Of a stretch of 64,000 nucleotides of DNA, positions 1 to 8,915 are shown piece by piece; within the stretch, counting starts at the first letter, position 1, and each line of letters opens with the position of its first letter. The DNA is from Pseudomonas sp. SG20056 (GTDB lineage Bacteria > Pseudomonadota > Gammaproteobacteria > Pseudomonadales > Pseudomonadaceae): contig NZ_CP134499.1 of assembly GCF_031764535.1 (NCBI RefSeq), forward strand, positions 2,976,001 to 3,040,000. The letters run 5' to 3'. The notes beneath the pieces were generated by a model. That model ran no database searches. It worked only from the letters and a program-made list of their open reading frames with translations, and was not told the DNA's origin. The position numbers and the translations under genes were made by a program.

Positions 1-857
1 TTGTGGGTCTTGATGCCAAACAGGTTGTGGCTGCTGGTGCCGTCCTGCTGACGAATGATCGATTTGCCCCAACCGGTTTCCAATGCGGCCTGAGCCACCA
101 GGTAACGCGGATCGACGCCAATCTTCTCGGCGGCCTTCTCGGCCATCGGCAACATGGCAGCAATAAACTCATCTTTAGAGCCGAACGCGGCTTTGCCCGG
201 TGCCAGCGGTGGTTGGGCAATTCGCCGGCCGGTGATCGCATCCGTGCCGTTGAGCCCCAGCGCGGTATCGGCGGGGGCGGCAAAAGCCTTGGCCGGAATC
301 CAGTCATTCTGTGCCAACGGCTGCCCCTCGGCGGCCGTGGCCGAAGGCACGATGCCCGCCAGCAGACGGTCCGTCAGCTTGCCCGGCAGAGACAGGCGCC
401 GCTGGTTGATCAATGAGGTGTCGTCACGTGCACCGTCGACCCTGGCCAAGGGTTTGCTCGGCGCGCTCGGCACCGGCTCATCGACCTGGGCAAACGGATT
501 AGGGCGGCTGCTCGCATCCTTGATCTTCGACATTTGCCGCACCAGCACGTCGGCCAGGCCGATACCGTTCTGGTGATTGGACATGGTCACCGACAGCTGC
601 TGGTCATGCATGTCTTGGTAGGTTTTGCTCTCGTTGCTGTTCATGAAGTTGCCTTCACCGAACACTTCGTTGGCCGAGCGCATGGCCTTGAGCATTTCAT
701 TGAGAAACAGCGACTCGAACTCCTGAGCCACCTTCTTGATGTTCTTTTCGCTGTCACCGCCAACCTTGAATTGGTTGAGGCGATTGAGATCGTTATAGGC
801 ACCACTGTCGACAGTGCTGGTGCCGCCGAGCAAACCGGCTGAAAGGCGAGAGTCCAT
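1..857 (-). CDS. flgJ: Flagellar rod-capping protein and peptidoglycan hydrolase FlgJ (partial, C-terminus beyond window)
   Basis: About 285 codons are visible from ATG 857, and the frame is still open at the window edge. The N-terminal half (to about residue 95, with the stretch EFESLFLNEMLKAMRSA) is the rod-cap domain. After a Pro/Ala-rich linker a glucosaminidase-type domain begins, with the segment AQAALETGWGKS supplying the likely catalytic Glu. The family acts in the periplasm: it caps the growing rod and opens the murein for it. It lies 13 bp after flgI in the flgFGHIJ unit. Identity is clear; only the last part is missing. Confidence 0.95.
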   Translation of the reverse strand, partial: MDSRLSAGLLGGTSTVDSGAYNDLNRLNQFKVGGDSEKNIKKVAQEFESLFLNEMLKAMRSANEVFGEGNFMNSNESKTYQDMHDQQLSVTMSNHQNGIGLADVLVRQMSKIKDASSRPNPFAQVDEPVPSAPSKPLARVDGARDDTSLINQRRLSLPGKLTDRLLAGIVPSATAAEGQPLAQNDWIPAKAFAAPADTALGLNGTDAITGRRIAQPPLAPGKAAFGSKDEFIAAMLPMAEKAAEKIGVDPRYLVAQAALETGWGKSIIRQQDGTSSHNLFGIKTH

Positions 858-870
858 GGCGTGCGCTCCC

Positions 871-1974
871 TTAAATCACGATCAGATCAGCCTGCAGAGC
901 GCCGGCTTGTTTCAGCGCCTCCAGGATGGCCATAAGGTCGGAAGGCGAAGCGCCCACCTGATTCACCGCGCGGACGATTTCATCCAACGTGGTCCCCGGG
1001 CCGAACTTGAACATCGGCTTGGCTTCTTCTTCGGCATTCACCTTCGAGCGCGGCACTACGGCCGTTTGGCCACCGGACAGTGCTTCCGGCTGACTGACGA
1101 TCGGGTCTTCGGTGATGGTCACGGTCAGGCTGCCGTGGGTCACAGCGGCAGGCTGTACGCGCACGTTCTGGCCAATCACGATGGTGCCAGTGCGCGAGTT
1201 GATGATGACCTTGGCTACTGCCTGACCGATCTCGACTTCGAGATTTTCCAGAATCGACAGGTAATCCACCCGCTGACCCGGATCCAGTGGTGCACTGACG
1301 CGAATCGAACCACCGTCGACTGCCTGCGCCACACCCGGACCAAGCAGTTCGTTGATATGGTCGACGATGTTCTTGGCGGTGGTGAAATCCGGACGATTGA
1401 GGTTGAGGGTCAGGGTGTTGCCCTGATCGAAACCGCTTGGCACCGGTCGTTCAACCGTCGCCCCACCGGGAATGCGCCCAGCCGACGGTACGTTGACGGT
1501 AATCCGTGAACCATCACCGCCTTCGGCATCAAAACCGCCGACCACCAAGTTGCCCTGAGCAATGGCGTAAACGTTGCCGTCGATGCCCTTGAGCGGGGTC
1601 ATCAACAGGCTGCCGCCGCGCAGGCTTTTGGCGTTACCGATGGAGGACACGGTGATGTCGATGGTCTGCCCGGGCTTGGCGAATGCCGGCAGATCCGCAT
1701 GGATCGAAACCGCTGCAACGTTCTTAAGCTGCACGTTGCCACCCTGCGGCACCTTGATACCGAACTGCGCCATCATGTTGTTGAAGGTCTGCACGGTGAA
1801 CGGCGTTTGCGTGGTCTGGTCGCCACTGCCATTAAGGCCGACCACCAGGCCGTAACCGATCAACTGGTTGGTGCGCACGCCCTGAATGCTGGCCAGGTCC
1901 TTGAGCCGCTCGGCCTGAGCCAGCGAAGCCATCAGCAAGGCGGCTACAACCACTAGGTATTTGGGAAGCGTCAT
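871..1974 (-). CDS. flgI: Flagellar P-ring protein FlgI
   Basis: FlgI forms the periplasmic P-ring around the rod in the peptidoglycan layer. The chosen ATG at 1974 gives a 367-residue precursor with a signal peptide ending SLAQA before [11 protein letters not shown], the typical mature FlgI start. A GAGG lies 9 bases upstream of this ATG. Two upstream in-frame ATGs (1983, 1998) are less likely because they would put the start on or before that Shine-Dalgarno sequence. Conserved FlgI stretches such as [15 protein letters not shown] and the C-terminal [19 protein letters not shown] are present. It sits between flgH and flgJ. Confidence 0.96.
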   Translation of the reverse strand: MTLPKYLVVVAALLMASLAQAERLKDLASIQGVRTNQLIGYGLVVGLNGSGDQTTQTPFTVQTFNNMMAQFGIKVPQGGNVQLKNVAAVSIHADLPAFAKPGQTIDITVSSIGNAKSLRGGSLLMTPLKGIDGNVYAIAQGNLVVGGFDAEGGDGSRITVNVPSAGRIPGGATVERPVPSGFDQGNTLTLNLNRPDFTTAKNIVDHINELLGPGVAQAVDGGSIRVSAPLDPGQRVDYLSILENLEVEIGQAVAKVIINSRTGTIVIGQNVRVQPAAVTHGSLTVTITEDPIVSQPEALSGGQTAVVPRSKVNAEEEAKPMFKFGPGTTLDEIVRAVNQVGASPSDLMAILEALKQAGALQADLIVI

Positions 1975-1985
1975 GGTGGCCATCC

Positions 1986-2705
1986 TCAGAACGGCCACAT
2001 TGGGCTAATAAAGAAACGGCTCATCCAGCCTGGCTGGCTGGCATCGGCGAAGGCGCCAGTACCCGAGTAGGTGATGCGCGCATCGGCAATTCGGGTCGAG
2101 GACACGGTGTTGTCGGTGGCGATGTCATCCGCGCGCACCAGACCAGCAATCCGTACCAGCTCATCGCCGGTATTAAGGGTCATCCACTTTTCACCACGCA
2201 CCAGCAGTACACCGTTGGGCATCACTTCGGCTACCGATACGGTGATCGAACCGGTCAGGCTATTACTCTGCCCGGCAGCACCAGAACCATCAGCTGAACG
2301 GGTGGCATCAAAGCTGGCATCCAGCCCCAGAGTGTCATTGGTCAGGCCCAAGGCACTGAGGCCTGCCAGTGGATTTTTTGGTGCCACCGTCATACCGAAC
2401 AGGTTAGGCACGCCGAGATTGGCCGAGCTGTCTTTACTGATCTGGCTGTTGCTGTTCTTGCTGGCCTGAGTGCGCTCATTCAGGGTGATGGTGATGATGT
2501 CACCCACGCGGTAAGCCTTGCGATCACCGAACAGACCATTCTCGAAACCGGCCTGATAGATCGAACCGTTGTTCTGCGCTGCGGGCAGCGGAGTCCGCGG
2601 CATCACCGGCGCGTAATAGGGATCATCCGGCTTAGGCGCGGGAGCCATGCAGCCACTCAAAGCCAGGGGGCCAAGCAGTGCACTTATGATTATCAGCCGG
2701 TTCAT
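1986..2705 (-). CDS. flgH: Flagellar L-ring lipoprotein FlgH
   Basis: This 239-residue lipoprotein forms the outer-membrane L-ring. The signal sequence ends in the lipobox LSGC, with Cys19 the predicted lipidated residue. The family core is visible: [20 protein letters not shown], a Ser/Asn-rich middle, and a C-terminus ending [11 protein letters not shown]. It precedes flgI by 11 bp. About 120 bp without a gene separates it from flgG; no terminator was seen there. Confidence 0.96.
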   Translation of the reverse strand: MNRLIIISALLGPLALSGCMAPAPKPDDPYYAPVMPRTPLPAAQNNGSIYQAGFENGLFGDRKAYRVGDIITITLNERTQASKNSNSQISKDSSANLGVPNLFGMTVAPKNPLAGLSALGLTNDTLGLDASFDATRSADGSGAAGQSNSLTGSITVSVAEVMPNGVLLVRGEKWMTLNTGDELVRIAGLVRADDIATDNTVSSTRIADARITYSGTGAFADASQPGWMSRFFISPMWPF

Positions 2706-2826
2706 ATCTACTACCTCATGCGTTGCCTGGGGTGACGTGTAACCTGAGCCACCAGTGCCAGTTCAAGCGATTCCTTGCTGTATCCAAAGCCAGGCCAGAC
2801 GCTGCGCGACTAACCCACCCTACCTA

Positions 2827-3612
2827 TCAAAGATTCTGCGAAATAAAGCCGAGCATCTGGTCAGCAGTGGAAATGACCTTGGAGTTCATTTCATAGGCGC
2901 GCTGAGTGGTGATCATGTTCACCAGTTCCTCGACCACGCTGACGTTGGAGTTTTCCAGGGTATTTTGCAGCGTGGTGCCCAGACCGTTCAGGCCAGGCGT
3001 ACCGACCTGCGGAGCGCCACTGGAAGCGGTTTCCAGAAACAGGTTGTTGCCGATCGCTTCCAGACCTGCCGGGTTGATAAAGTCGGCGGTTTGCAGGTTG
3101 CCAACGATCTGCGGCTGCGGGTTGCCGGATGTAGTCACCGACACGGTGCCGTCTTCACCCACAGTAAAGGTGCGCACCTCGTTGGGCAGTACGATGGCGG
3201 GCTCCAGGGCATAACCGTTGGAGGTCACCACCTGACCATCGGAGTTCAGGTGAAAGCTGCCATCACGGGTGTAGGACACGGTGCCATCAGGCAGCAGCAC
3301 CTGAAAAAAACCCCGGCCGTTGATCGCCATATCCAGCGGCTGCTCGGTGGTTTGCAGGCTACCGGCAGTGAAGATCTTCTGCGTGCCGACGACCCGCACA
3401 CCGGTACCCAGCTGTAAGCCGGACGGCAGTTGGCTGTCCTGACTGGACTGGCCGCCTGGCTGACGACGGATCTGGTACAGGAGATCCTCGAACTCGGCGC
3501 GATCACGCTTGAAGCCAGTGGTCGAAACGTTGGCCAGGTTGTTGGAAATGGTGGTCAGGTTCATGTCCTGAGCGGACAGACCGGTCTTGCTGACCCACAG
3601 TGCCGGAAGCAT
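2827..3612 (-). CDS. flgG: Flagellar distal rod protein FlgG
   Basis: A 261-residue rod protein. The start at 3612 (MLPALWVSKTGLSAQD) is set by AGGAG 8 bases upstream and by family alignment; the open frame extends a further 12 codons upstream without support. It has the N-terminal rod motif NLTTISNNLANVSTTGFKRD, the central MAINGRGFF signature, and the C-terminal coiled segment VSVVEELVNMITTQRAYEMN that packs in the rod. Second gene of the flgF unit. Confidence 0.97.
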   Translation of the reverse strand: MLPALWVSKTGLSAQDMNLTTISNNLANVSTTGFKRDRAEFEDLLYQIRRQPGGQSSQDSQLPSGLQLGTGVRVVGTQKIFTAGSLQTTEQPLDMAINGRGFFQVLLPDGTVSYTRDGSFHLNSDGQVVTSNGYALEPAIVLPNEVRTFTVGEDGTVSVTTSGNPQPQIVGNLQTADFINPAGLEAIGNNLFLETASSGAPQVGTPGLNGLGTTLQNTLENSNVSVVEELVNMITTQRAYEMNSKVISTADQMLGFISQNL

Positions 3613-3658
3613 ATCGATTCTCCTCGGGCGCCGTTTTAACGACGCCACGTGCTGATAA

Positions 3659-4399
3659 TTAGGTCATCTGCAAGACGCGCGCCATGGCCGACGAATTGTC
3701 TTCGGCGGTGCGCATCATCTTCACTTGCAATTCGAATTGGCGGGACAGCGAGAGGATCGCAGTCATCTCTTCCACGGCGTTGACGTTGCTCGATTCGAGA
3801 AAGCCCGAGGTAATCTCCATATTGGCGTCCGCCTGTACCGGGCCTTGGCCCTTGAAGCGGATCAGGCCGTCGGTGCCCTTTTCCATCTGCTTGAGGTCCG
3901 GGTTGACCAGTTTCAGACGGTCCACTTCGGCCAACACATTGGGCGCCTCACCCAAGGCACGAATACTGATGGTGCCGTCCTTGCCGATTTCGATTTTCTG
4001 CTCCGGCGGCACCGCAATCGGCCCGGCGTTGCCCATCACCGGCAAGCCATTGCCGGTGCGCAGTACACCCAGCGCATCAACGTTCAGGCTGGCGGTACGC
4101 ACATAGGCTTCGCTGCCATCGGGGGCCTGCACAGCCAGCCAACCCTTGCCGCCAACAGCCACATCCAGATCGCGACCGGTTTCCTGCAAAGAGCCTGGAG
4201 TGAAGTCAGTACCTGGACGCTCGCTCATGGCGTAGACCCGCGACGGATAACTGTCACCAAAGATCGGCATGGAACGCGCCTGCTCGAAATCCCGGCGGAA
4301 ACCATTGGTGGTGATGTTTGCCAGGTTGTTGGCATGGGCACGCTGGGCCAGGGTGTTGTTGTGGGCGCCAGTCATGGAAACGTACAGCATCTTGTCCAT
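3659..4399 (-). CDS. flgF: Flagellar proximal rod protein FlgF
   Basis: A 246-residue rod protein and the first gene of the second flagellar unit. ATG 4399 has GGAG just upstream; a longer frame upstream would run through the sigma-54 promoter and is rejected. The N-terminus LAQRAHANNLANITTNGFRR, the central DVAVGGKGWLAVQ and the C-terminal NAVEEMTAILSLSRQFELQ are rod-protein signatures. Expression should depend on RpoN and a flagellar activator, given the promoter at 4449-4465. Confidence 0.96.
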   Translation of the reverse strand: MDKMLYVSMTGAHNNTLAQRAHANNLANITTNGFRRDFEQARSMPIFGDSYPSRVYAMSERPGTDFTPGSLQETGRDLDVAVGGKGWLAVQAPDGSEAYVRTASLNVDALGVLRTGNGLPVMGNAGPIAVPPEQKIEIGKDGTISIRALGEAPNVLAEVDRLKLVNPDLKQMEKGTDGLIRFKGQGPVQADANMEITSGFLESSNVNAVEEMTAILSLSRQFELQVKMMRTAEDNSSAMARVLQMT

Positions 4400-4448
4400 G
4401 GTTATTCTCCGAGTGGGCTTGCCGCCCCGCTGCTCTATACAAGCTATA

Positions 4449-4465
4449 AAGCAATGGCTGTGCCA
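4449..4465 (-). promoter_or_regulatory. Sigma-54 (RpoN) promoter of flgFGHIJ
   Basis: Read on the minus strand the sequence is TGGCACAGCCATTGCTT: a consensus -24 TGGCAC, five bases, then a -12 TTGC. It lies 50 bp upstream of the flgF start and just after the flgE terminator. The same 17 bases occur upstream of flgB. Confidence 0.9.
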
Positions 4466-4506
4466 GCACTCGAAAAACAAGCGTAAGCATTTGATAAATA
4501 TGAAAT

Positions 4507-4539
4507 TAAAAAATAAAAAAGGCTCCAAGCGGAGCCTTT
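4507..4539 (-). terminator. Rho-independent terminator after flgE
   Basis: On the minus strand a 9-bp stem (AAGGCTCC-type arms around GCTT) is followed by a long T-rich tract. It separates flgBCDE from the flgF unit, which has its own promoter. Confidence 0.85.
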
Positions 4540-4604
4540 CAAATGCCAGTGCGGCGTACTTTTGCCGCCTGCAACAGGCACGTGCCTGCCGCAGGCAACA
4601 CTTA

Positions 4605-5984
4605 TCAACGCAGGTTGATAATGGTCTGGGTTACCGCACTTTCGGTTTCAATGGTCTTGGCGTTGGCCTGGTAGTTGCGCTGCGCCACGATCAGATTGAC
4701 CAGCTGATCCGACAGCTCAACGTTGGAGTCCTCCAGCGCACCCGACTGCAAAGCACCCAGGGTGCCACTGCGCGGCGTACCAACCACGGGCTCACCCGAC
4801 TGGAACGACTGCACCCAGGCAGTCTTGCCCACTGGAGTCAGGCCTTGCACGTTGGCGAAATTGGCCAGAATCACCTGCCCCTGCACCCGCGATTGGCCAT
4901 TGGTGTAGCGCGCGAATATCACCCCGGTATCGTCAATCTCAAGCCCTGAGAGCTGGCCGGTGGTGTAACCATCCTGACTGACACTGCTGACGGCAAAGGC
5001 ACTGGCGAATTGCGTAGAACCGCGCATATCGAAGGTAAAGCCCGCTGTAGCGCTGTCTGCCCCATTGGGCACCAAGTTACCGCTCACCGGGTCACGCTCA
5101 GCGGGAATCCAGTCTGCCTGAGCAAATGGAATCACACCGTTGACGGCTGTCCCTGGAATGTTCGGGGCCTCCAGCGGCCCGGGAGTACCAGGCACAGCCT
5201 GAATCGGAGTGAACGCTGGCGTAGCTAACTGACCAGCAGCGTCGTAGTTGAGGTCGTAACTGAACGGCTGAGTACTCGACGGATCGCGTGGGTTAACTCC
5301 GTCAATCAGCACATGCATGGTCCAGCTGTTGTTAGCCGGTGCTGCATCCTTGACGAAGTACTGCGTCATGACATGGGAGTTACCCTGACTGTCATAGATA
5401 TTCAGAGAGGTCGAGGAGTTATAAGAAAGCGGATCCGTGGGGTCGAAGGTCGGAGCCGCCATGGTGCCCGCATTGGTTGGCCGCACATTGGTCGAGTTGA
5501 CGTTGAACGTCTGCAGAATGCTCTCGGTCGCACGCGGCTCCTGACTGGCGGTCTGGATTTGCAGGTCATCGACCACGCCATTCTGCAGATTGCCGTTGGC
5601 GTCAACCGCATAACCCTGCAGCCTGTAGCCAAAGTTGTTGACCATAAAACCTTCACGGTCGGTACCAAAATAGCCGGCACGGGTATAACTGACCTCGCCA
5701 TTGTTGCTGGTGACGAAAAAGCCGTTACCGTTAATAGCCAGATCCAGAGCGTTCTGCGTGTAATTGATGTTGCCCTGATTGAACAGCTGCGACACATCCG
5801 CCAACAACACGCCACTGCCCTGCGGGTTCGAGCCGGAACCGAGCACGGAAGCGGCATAGACATCGGCAAACTCGGCACGCGACTGTTTGAAACCGGCAGT
5901 CCCGGCGTTGGCGATATTGTTACCGGTCACGTTAAGGTCACTGGTCGCCGCACGTAGACCGCTAAGACCGATATTGAAACCCAT
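4605..5984 (-). CDS. flgE: Flagellar hook protein FlgE
   Basis: A 459-residue hook subunit polymerised outside the cell. N-terminal MGFNIGLSGLRAATSDLNVT with NNIANAGTAGFKQSRAEFAD, the LAINGNGFF motif and C-terminal NVELSDQLVNLIVAQRNYQ are the conserved D0/D1 parts. The middle is the variable surface domain. It is the last gene of flgBCDE, followed by a strong terminator. Confidence 0.97.
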   Translation of the reverse strand: MGFNIGLSGLRAATSDLNVTGNNIANAGTAGFKQSRAEFADVYAASVLGSGSNPQGSGVLLADVSQLFNQGNINYTQNALDLAINGNGFFVTSNNGEVSYTRAGYFGTDREGFMVNNFGYRLQGYAVDANGNLQNGVVDDLQIQTASQEPRATESILQTFNVNSTNVRPTNAGTMAAPTFDPTDPLSYNSSTSLNIYDSQGNSHVMTQYFVKDAAPANNSWTMHVLIDGVNPRDPSSTQPFSYDLNYDAAGQLATPAFTPIQAVPGTPGPLEAPNIPGTAVNGVIPFAQADWIPAERDPVSGNLVPNGADSATAGFTFDMRGSTQFASAFAVSSVSQDGYTTGQLSGLEIDDTGVIFARYTNGQSRVQGQVILANFANVQGLTPVGKTAWVQSFQSGEPVVGTPRSGTLGALQSGALEDSNVELSDQLVNLIVAQRNYQANAKTIETESAVTQTIINLR

Positions 5985-6027
5985 GGAAGACTCCTTTGCC
6001 GGAAAGCCGGCGGCTAAAACCTGTTAG

Positions 6028-6696
6028 TTACTGACCGATCACCTGGACTTGCGACATTGGCACGCTGCCGAGCCCCGCCAGGTTCAACATCAACTCTTTG
6101 CCGCCCAGGGTCACACTGTCGACGTTGGCCGGTAGCATGGTGTAAAGCCCCTTGGTGCCATCGGCGTAGGTGGCCTGCGCCTCGAACTTGTAAGTGCCAG
6201 GCGGCAACAGATTGCCGCTGGCATCCTTGCCGTCCCAGATAAAGCTGACATTGCCGGCCGCCTGCTCACCCAGATTGACGCGCCCTACCGCAGCACCAGC
6301 CTTGTCATAAATATTGACGTAGACGTTGCTGCTACTGACCGGCAGCACTAGGCTGGCCTTGAAGCTCTCGCTGGTGTCGACCACGGCCTTGTCACTCGGA
6401 ATGATCACCTTGCGCCCGACCAGCGAGGACGCCTGCAGCGCCTGGGACGACTGATAACCGGTGAGCAGCGAGCCCATGCTGGTATTCAATTTCTCGATTC
6501 CCTCAACCTGACTGAACTGCGCCAGCTGGGCGATAAACTCGCCGTTACCTTGAGGCTCGAGCGGGTTCTGGTTATTCAACTGGGCCACCAGCAAGTTGAG
6601 GAACTCATTCTTGCCCAGGTCCTTGTTTGTCTTGGTCTCGTTCTTGATCTGGTATTGATCCAGTGCCGAACCACTGACATCGCCAACAGTACTCAT
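6028..6696 (-). CDS. flgD: Flagellar hook-capping protein FlgD
   Basis: A 222-residue hook cap scaffold. The N-terminus has LGKNEFLNLLVAQLNNQNPL, the FlgD hallmark; the C-terminal part is the FlgD Ig-like/tudor region containing IWDGKDASGNLLPPGTYKFE. It lies 43 bp upstream of flgE. Confidence 0.97.
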   Translation of the reverse strand: MSTVGDVSGSALDQYQIKNETKTNKDLGKNEFLNLLVAQLNNQNPLEPQGNGEFIAQLAQFSQVEGIEKLNTSMGSLLTGYQSSQALQASSLVGRKVIIPSDKAVVDTSESFKASLVLPVSSSNVYVNIYDKAGAAVGRVNLGEQAAGNVSFIWDGKDASGNLLPPGTYKFEAQATYADGTKGLYTMLPANVDSVTLGGKELMLNLAGLGSVPMSQVQVIGQ

Positions 6697-6721
6697 GGGA
6701 TTACACTCCTTTTCCGTTGGC

Positions 6722-7165
6722 TTACTGACCCAGGGTCAATACGCGCTGCATCATCTGCTTGGCTGTGTTCATCATTTCAGTGTTGGTCTGAAAAGCCCGA
6801 CTGGCAGAAATCATGTCGGCCATTTCTTCCACCACATTGACATTGGGGTAATACACGTAGCCGCCCGCATCAGCTGCCGGATGGTTCGGCTCATAACGCG
6901 GCATCAGGCTGCTCTGATCCTCGACCACGCCCAGCACCTGCACGCCTACACCGGCCTCATCCTGCTCAGCAAACAGCGACCCACGATCACCGTTCTGCGC
7001 TGACTGGAACATGGTGGCGAACACCGGATGACGCGCGCGGTAGGTCTGATCGATGCTCGAAGAAACTGTCTCGGCGTTGGCTATGTTGCTGGCGATGGTA
7101 TTCAGACGAGTGCTCTGAGCGCTCATACCGGTTCCGGCAATGTTGAACACACTGGCTAGTGACAT
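6722..7165 (-). CDS. flgC: Flagellar proximal rod protein FlgC
   Basis: A 147-residue rod protein. It starts MSLASVFNIAGTGMSAQSTR with the motif NTIASNIANAETVSSS and ends with the rod helix VEEMADMISASRAFQTN. It is 15 bp downstream of flgB and 25 bp upstream of flgD, so it is co-transcribed with them. Confidence 0.97.
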   Translation of the reverse strand: MSLASVFNIAGTGMSAQSTRLNTIASNIANAETVSSSIDQTYRARHPVFATMFQSAQNGDRGSLFAEQDEAGVGVQVLGVVEDQSSLMPRYEPNHPAADAGGYVYYPNVNVVEEMADMISASRAFQTNTEMMNTAKQMMQRVLTLGQ

Positions 7166-7180
7166 GGCATCAGGCTCCTG

Positions 7181-7588
7181 TTATTCGCCGCGCAGGGCGT
7201 TGACCAGCCCTTTGAACTTACTATTGAGGAAAGTGAAGCTGGCCTGGAACTGCACCGAGTTCTCGGCGTAGTTGGATTGCTCGATCTGCAGGTCGACAGT
7301 GTTCTGATCAATCGACGGGCTGAAAGGAATGCGGTACTCCAGGCTGGCATCCCCGACAATCACACCATCCGCAGGAATATGCTGGCTGTCAGTCCGATTT
7401 AGGCTCACCTGGCCGCGCTGGCTCTTCGCGCTTTGCTCAGCCAGCACAGTGGCGAACTGCAGATCACGCGCCTTGTAGTGCGGCGTGTCGGCGTTGGCGA
7501 TGTTGTTGGCCAACACCTCGGCACGCTGAGCGCGAAAGCCCAGTGCTTGTTCATGAATGCCGAGTGCCCGATCGAAACTGATGCTCAT
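7181..7588 (-). CDS. flgB: Flagellar proximal rod protein FlgB
   Basis: A 135-residue rod protein. ATG 7588 (MSISFDRALGIHEQAL) is chosen because the upstream extension would overlap the sigma-54 promoter. The motif RAEVLANNIANADTPHYKAR is the FlgB rod signature. It is the first gene of flgBCDE. Its upstream neighbour is bfd rather than chemotaxis genes cheV/cheR, which precede flgB in some other pseudomonads (from general knowledge). Confidence 0.96.
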   Translation of the reverse strand: MSISFDRALGIHEQALGFRAQRAEVLANNIANADTPHYKARDLQFATVLAEQSAKSQRGQVSLNRTDSQHIPADGVIVGDASLEYRIPFSPSIDQNTVDLQIEQSNYAENSVQFQASFTFLNSKFKGLVNALRGE

Positions 7589-7637
7589 GGTCAGAAACCT
7601 TTGCCGGTTGGTGTTGCTACTTTCCGTGCAAGACCAT

Positions 7638-7654
7638 AAGCAATGGCTGTGCCA
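7638..7654 (-). promoter_or_regulatory. Sigma-54 (RpoN) promoter of flgBCDE
   Basis: Minus strand TGGCACAGCCATTGCTT has perfect -24 (TGGCAC) and -12 (TTGC) elements, 50 bp upstream of the flgB ATG. It is identical over 17 bases to the promoter before flgF. Confidence 0.9.
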
Positions 7655-7705
7655 AATTATTTTTTGCTTATTTATCAATTGCTTGAGTTAAATATTCCAC
7701 GATAG

Positions 7706-7777
7706 AAGCGGCAAAGCGGCAAGCGCTTTCCGCCTTTGGGCAAGCAAGCGGCAAGCGGGTTTGGCCTAATTGCCGCT
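7706..7777. repeat. Repeated 9-mer AAGCGGCAA cluster between flgB and bfd
   Basis: Three direct copies of AAGCGGCAA start at 7706, 7714 and 7746, and an inverted copy of its last eight bases lies at 7770-7777. They lie 52 to 123 bp upstream of the flgB sigma-54 promoter, the usual distance for an activator site. Function is inferred only from position. Confidence 0.4.
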
Positions 7778-7892
7778 CACGCGTAAACCATCAAGGAAAG
7801 CTACGTAGCTATCACGGCGCCACCTCCCCCGCCGCCAGCTCCCTATATCCGCAACCGCCCGTCAGGTAATCCGCAATCATCCACACACAGTT

Positions 7893-7921
7893 TTGACAAG
7901 CATTCTCATTAACATTAGTAT
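7893..7921 (+). promoter_or_regulatory. Promoter of bfd with overlapping Fur box
   Basis: TTGACA (7893-7898), a 17-bp spacer and TAGTAT (7916-7921) form a sigma-70 promoter 38 bp before bfd. Bases 7895-7913 read on the minus strand match 14 of 19 positions of the Fur box consensus, including an uninterrupted TAATGA-type core. Fur bound here would cover the promoter and repress bfd when iron is plentiful. Confidence 0.65.
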
Positions 7922-7958
7922 CCTTCGCACAAACTACTGCCCTGCCACGAGCCTTAAT

Positions 7959-8177
7959 ATGTACGTGTGTCTCTGCGAAGGTGTTACTGACGGTCAGATC
8001 CGCGAAGCCATCTACGAAGGCTGCTGCAGCTATCGTGACGTGCGCGCCACCCTCGGCGTTGCCAGCCAATGTGGCAAATGCGCTTGCCTGGCCAAACAAG
8101 TGGTACGTGACACCCTGAGCGAAGTTCAGAGCAGCCAAGCGGCCATGGCCTACCGAGCAAATTTTGTTGCCGCCTAA
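7959..8177 (+). CDS. bfd: Bacterioferritin-associated ferredoxin Bfd
   Basis: A 72-residue [2Fe-2S] protein. Cysteines 4, 6, 38 and 41 have exactly the spacing of the Bfd cluster ligands. The start at 7959 gives the canonical MYVCLCEGV N-terminus; the longer frame would read through the Fur-controlled promoter. Bfd docks on bacterioferritin and, with electrons from Fpr, reduces the stored ferric iron so that it can leave. Both partners are in this window: bfrB is next door and fpr lies at about 47 kb. Confidence 0.95.
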   Translation: MYVCLCEGVTDGQIREAIYEGCCSYRDVRATLGVASQCGKCACLAKQVVRDTLSEVQSSQAAMAYRANFVAA

Positions 8178-8190
8178 ATTTAGCGATATA

Positions 8191-8219
8191 AAAAAACCGG
8201 ACCTAGCGTCCGGTTTTTT
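8191..8219 (+). terminator. Terminator after bfd
   Basis: Stem CCGGAC/GTCCGG around a 5-base loop, flanked by A6 and T6. It can work in both directions and ends bfd transcription before bfrB. Confidence 0.85.
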
Positions 8220-8309
8220 ATGTCTGAAATTCAACACCTTAGCGCCCAAGCGCAGAACTTAAGCATTCGTATTCATATTAATTTTAACTTTAAATTCAAA
8301 TACTTAGGT

Positions 8310-8338
8310 TTGACAGTCGAAAACCATCGGCCCAGAAT
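8310..8338 (+). promoter_or_regulatory. Possible sigma-70 promoter of bfrB
   Basis: TTGACA, a 17-bp spacer and CAGAAT lie 34 bp upstream of bfrB. The -35 is perfect and the -10 matches 4 of 6. The upstream stretch is AT-rich, but I could not make a convincing Fur box there. Confidence 0.4.
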
Positions 8339-8372
8339 TTAACGCTAACTCCCCTGCAAGGCAGACGCAGAC

Positions 8373-8843
8373 ATGAAAGGTGACAAGAAGGTCATCCAGC
8401 ATCTGAACAAGATCCTCGGTAACGAGCTGGTAGCGATCAACCAGTACTTCCTGCACGCACGCATGTATGAAGACTGGGGCCTGAAGAAACTCGGTGAGCA
8501 CGAGTACCACGAGTCCATCGACGAGATGAAGCATGCGGACAAGCTGATCAAGCGTATCCTCTTCCTCGAAGGCCTGCCAAACCTGCAAGACCTCGGCAAG
8601 ATCCTGATCGGTGAGAACACCAAGGAAATGCTTGAATGCGACCTGAAGATCGAACACAAGGCGCACATTGATCTGAAAGCGGCGATTGCCTACTGCGAAA
8701 GCATCGGCGACTACGCCAGCCGCGAACTGCTTGAAGAAATCCTCTGCTCCGAGGAAGACCACATCGACTGGCTGGAAACCCAGCTCAGCCTGATCGAGGC
8801 CGTAGGCCTGCAGAACTACCTGCAGTCGCAGATGGACGAATAA
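8373..8843 (+). CDS. bfrB: Bacterioferritin BfrB
   Basis: A 156-residue subunit of the 24-mer haem-containing iron store. Met52 is the haem ligand, in EMKHAD. The ferroxidase ligands Glu18, Glu51, His54, Glu94, Glu127 and His130 are all in place, so the di-iron centre should be active. The sequence begins [19 protein letters not shown], which resembles the BfrB rather than the BfrA type of Pseudomonas as I recall them. It is independent of bfd because of the terminator between them. Confidence 0.95.
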   Translation: MKGDKKVIQHLNKILGNELVAINQYFLHARMYEDWGLKKLGEHEYHESIDEMKHADKLIKRILFLEGLPNLQDLGKILIGENTKEMLECDLKIEHKAHIDLKAAIAYCESIGDYASRELLEEILCSEEDHIDWLETQLSLIEAVGLQNYLQSQMDE

Positions 8844-8860
8844 GCGCAAACCACCGCGCT

Positions 8861-8901
8861 ATAAACAACAAACACCGCACTTGGCGGGGTTTGTTGTTTA
8901 T
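8861..8901. terminator. Bidirectional terminator between bfrB and grxD
   Basis: A perfect 13-bp outer stem (8861-8873 with 8889-8901) plus an inner CCGC/GCGG pairing, with AT-rich arms on both sides. It sits between two convergent genes. Confidence 0.8.
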
Positions 8902-8915
8902 GCAGTCGGCTTAAC

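Noticed and set aside
8262-8285. A Fur-like AT-rich stretch upstream of bfrB.
   Set aside because: It matches too few positions of the Fur consensus to support a call.
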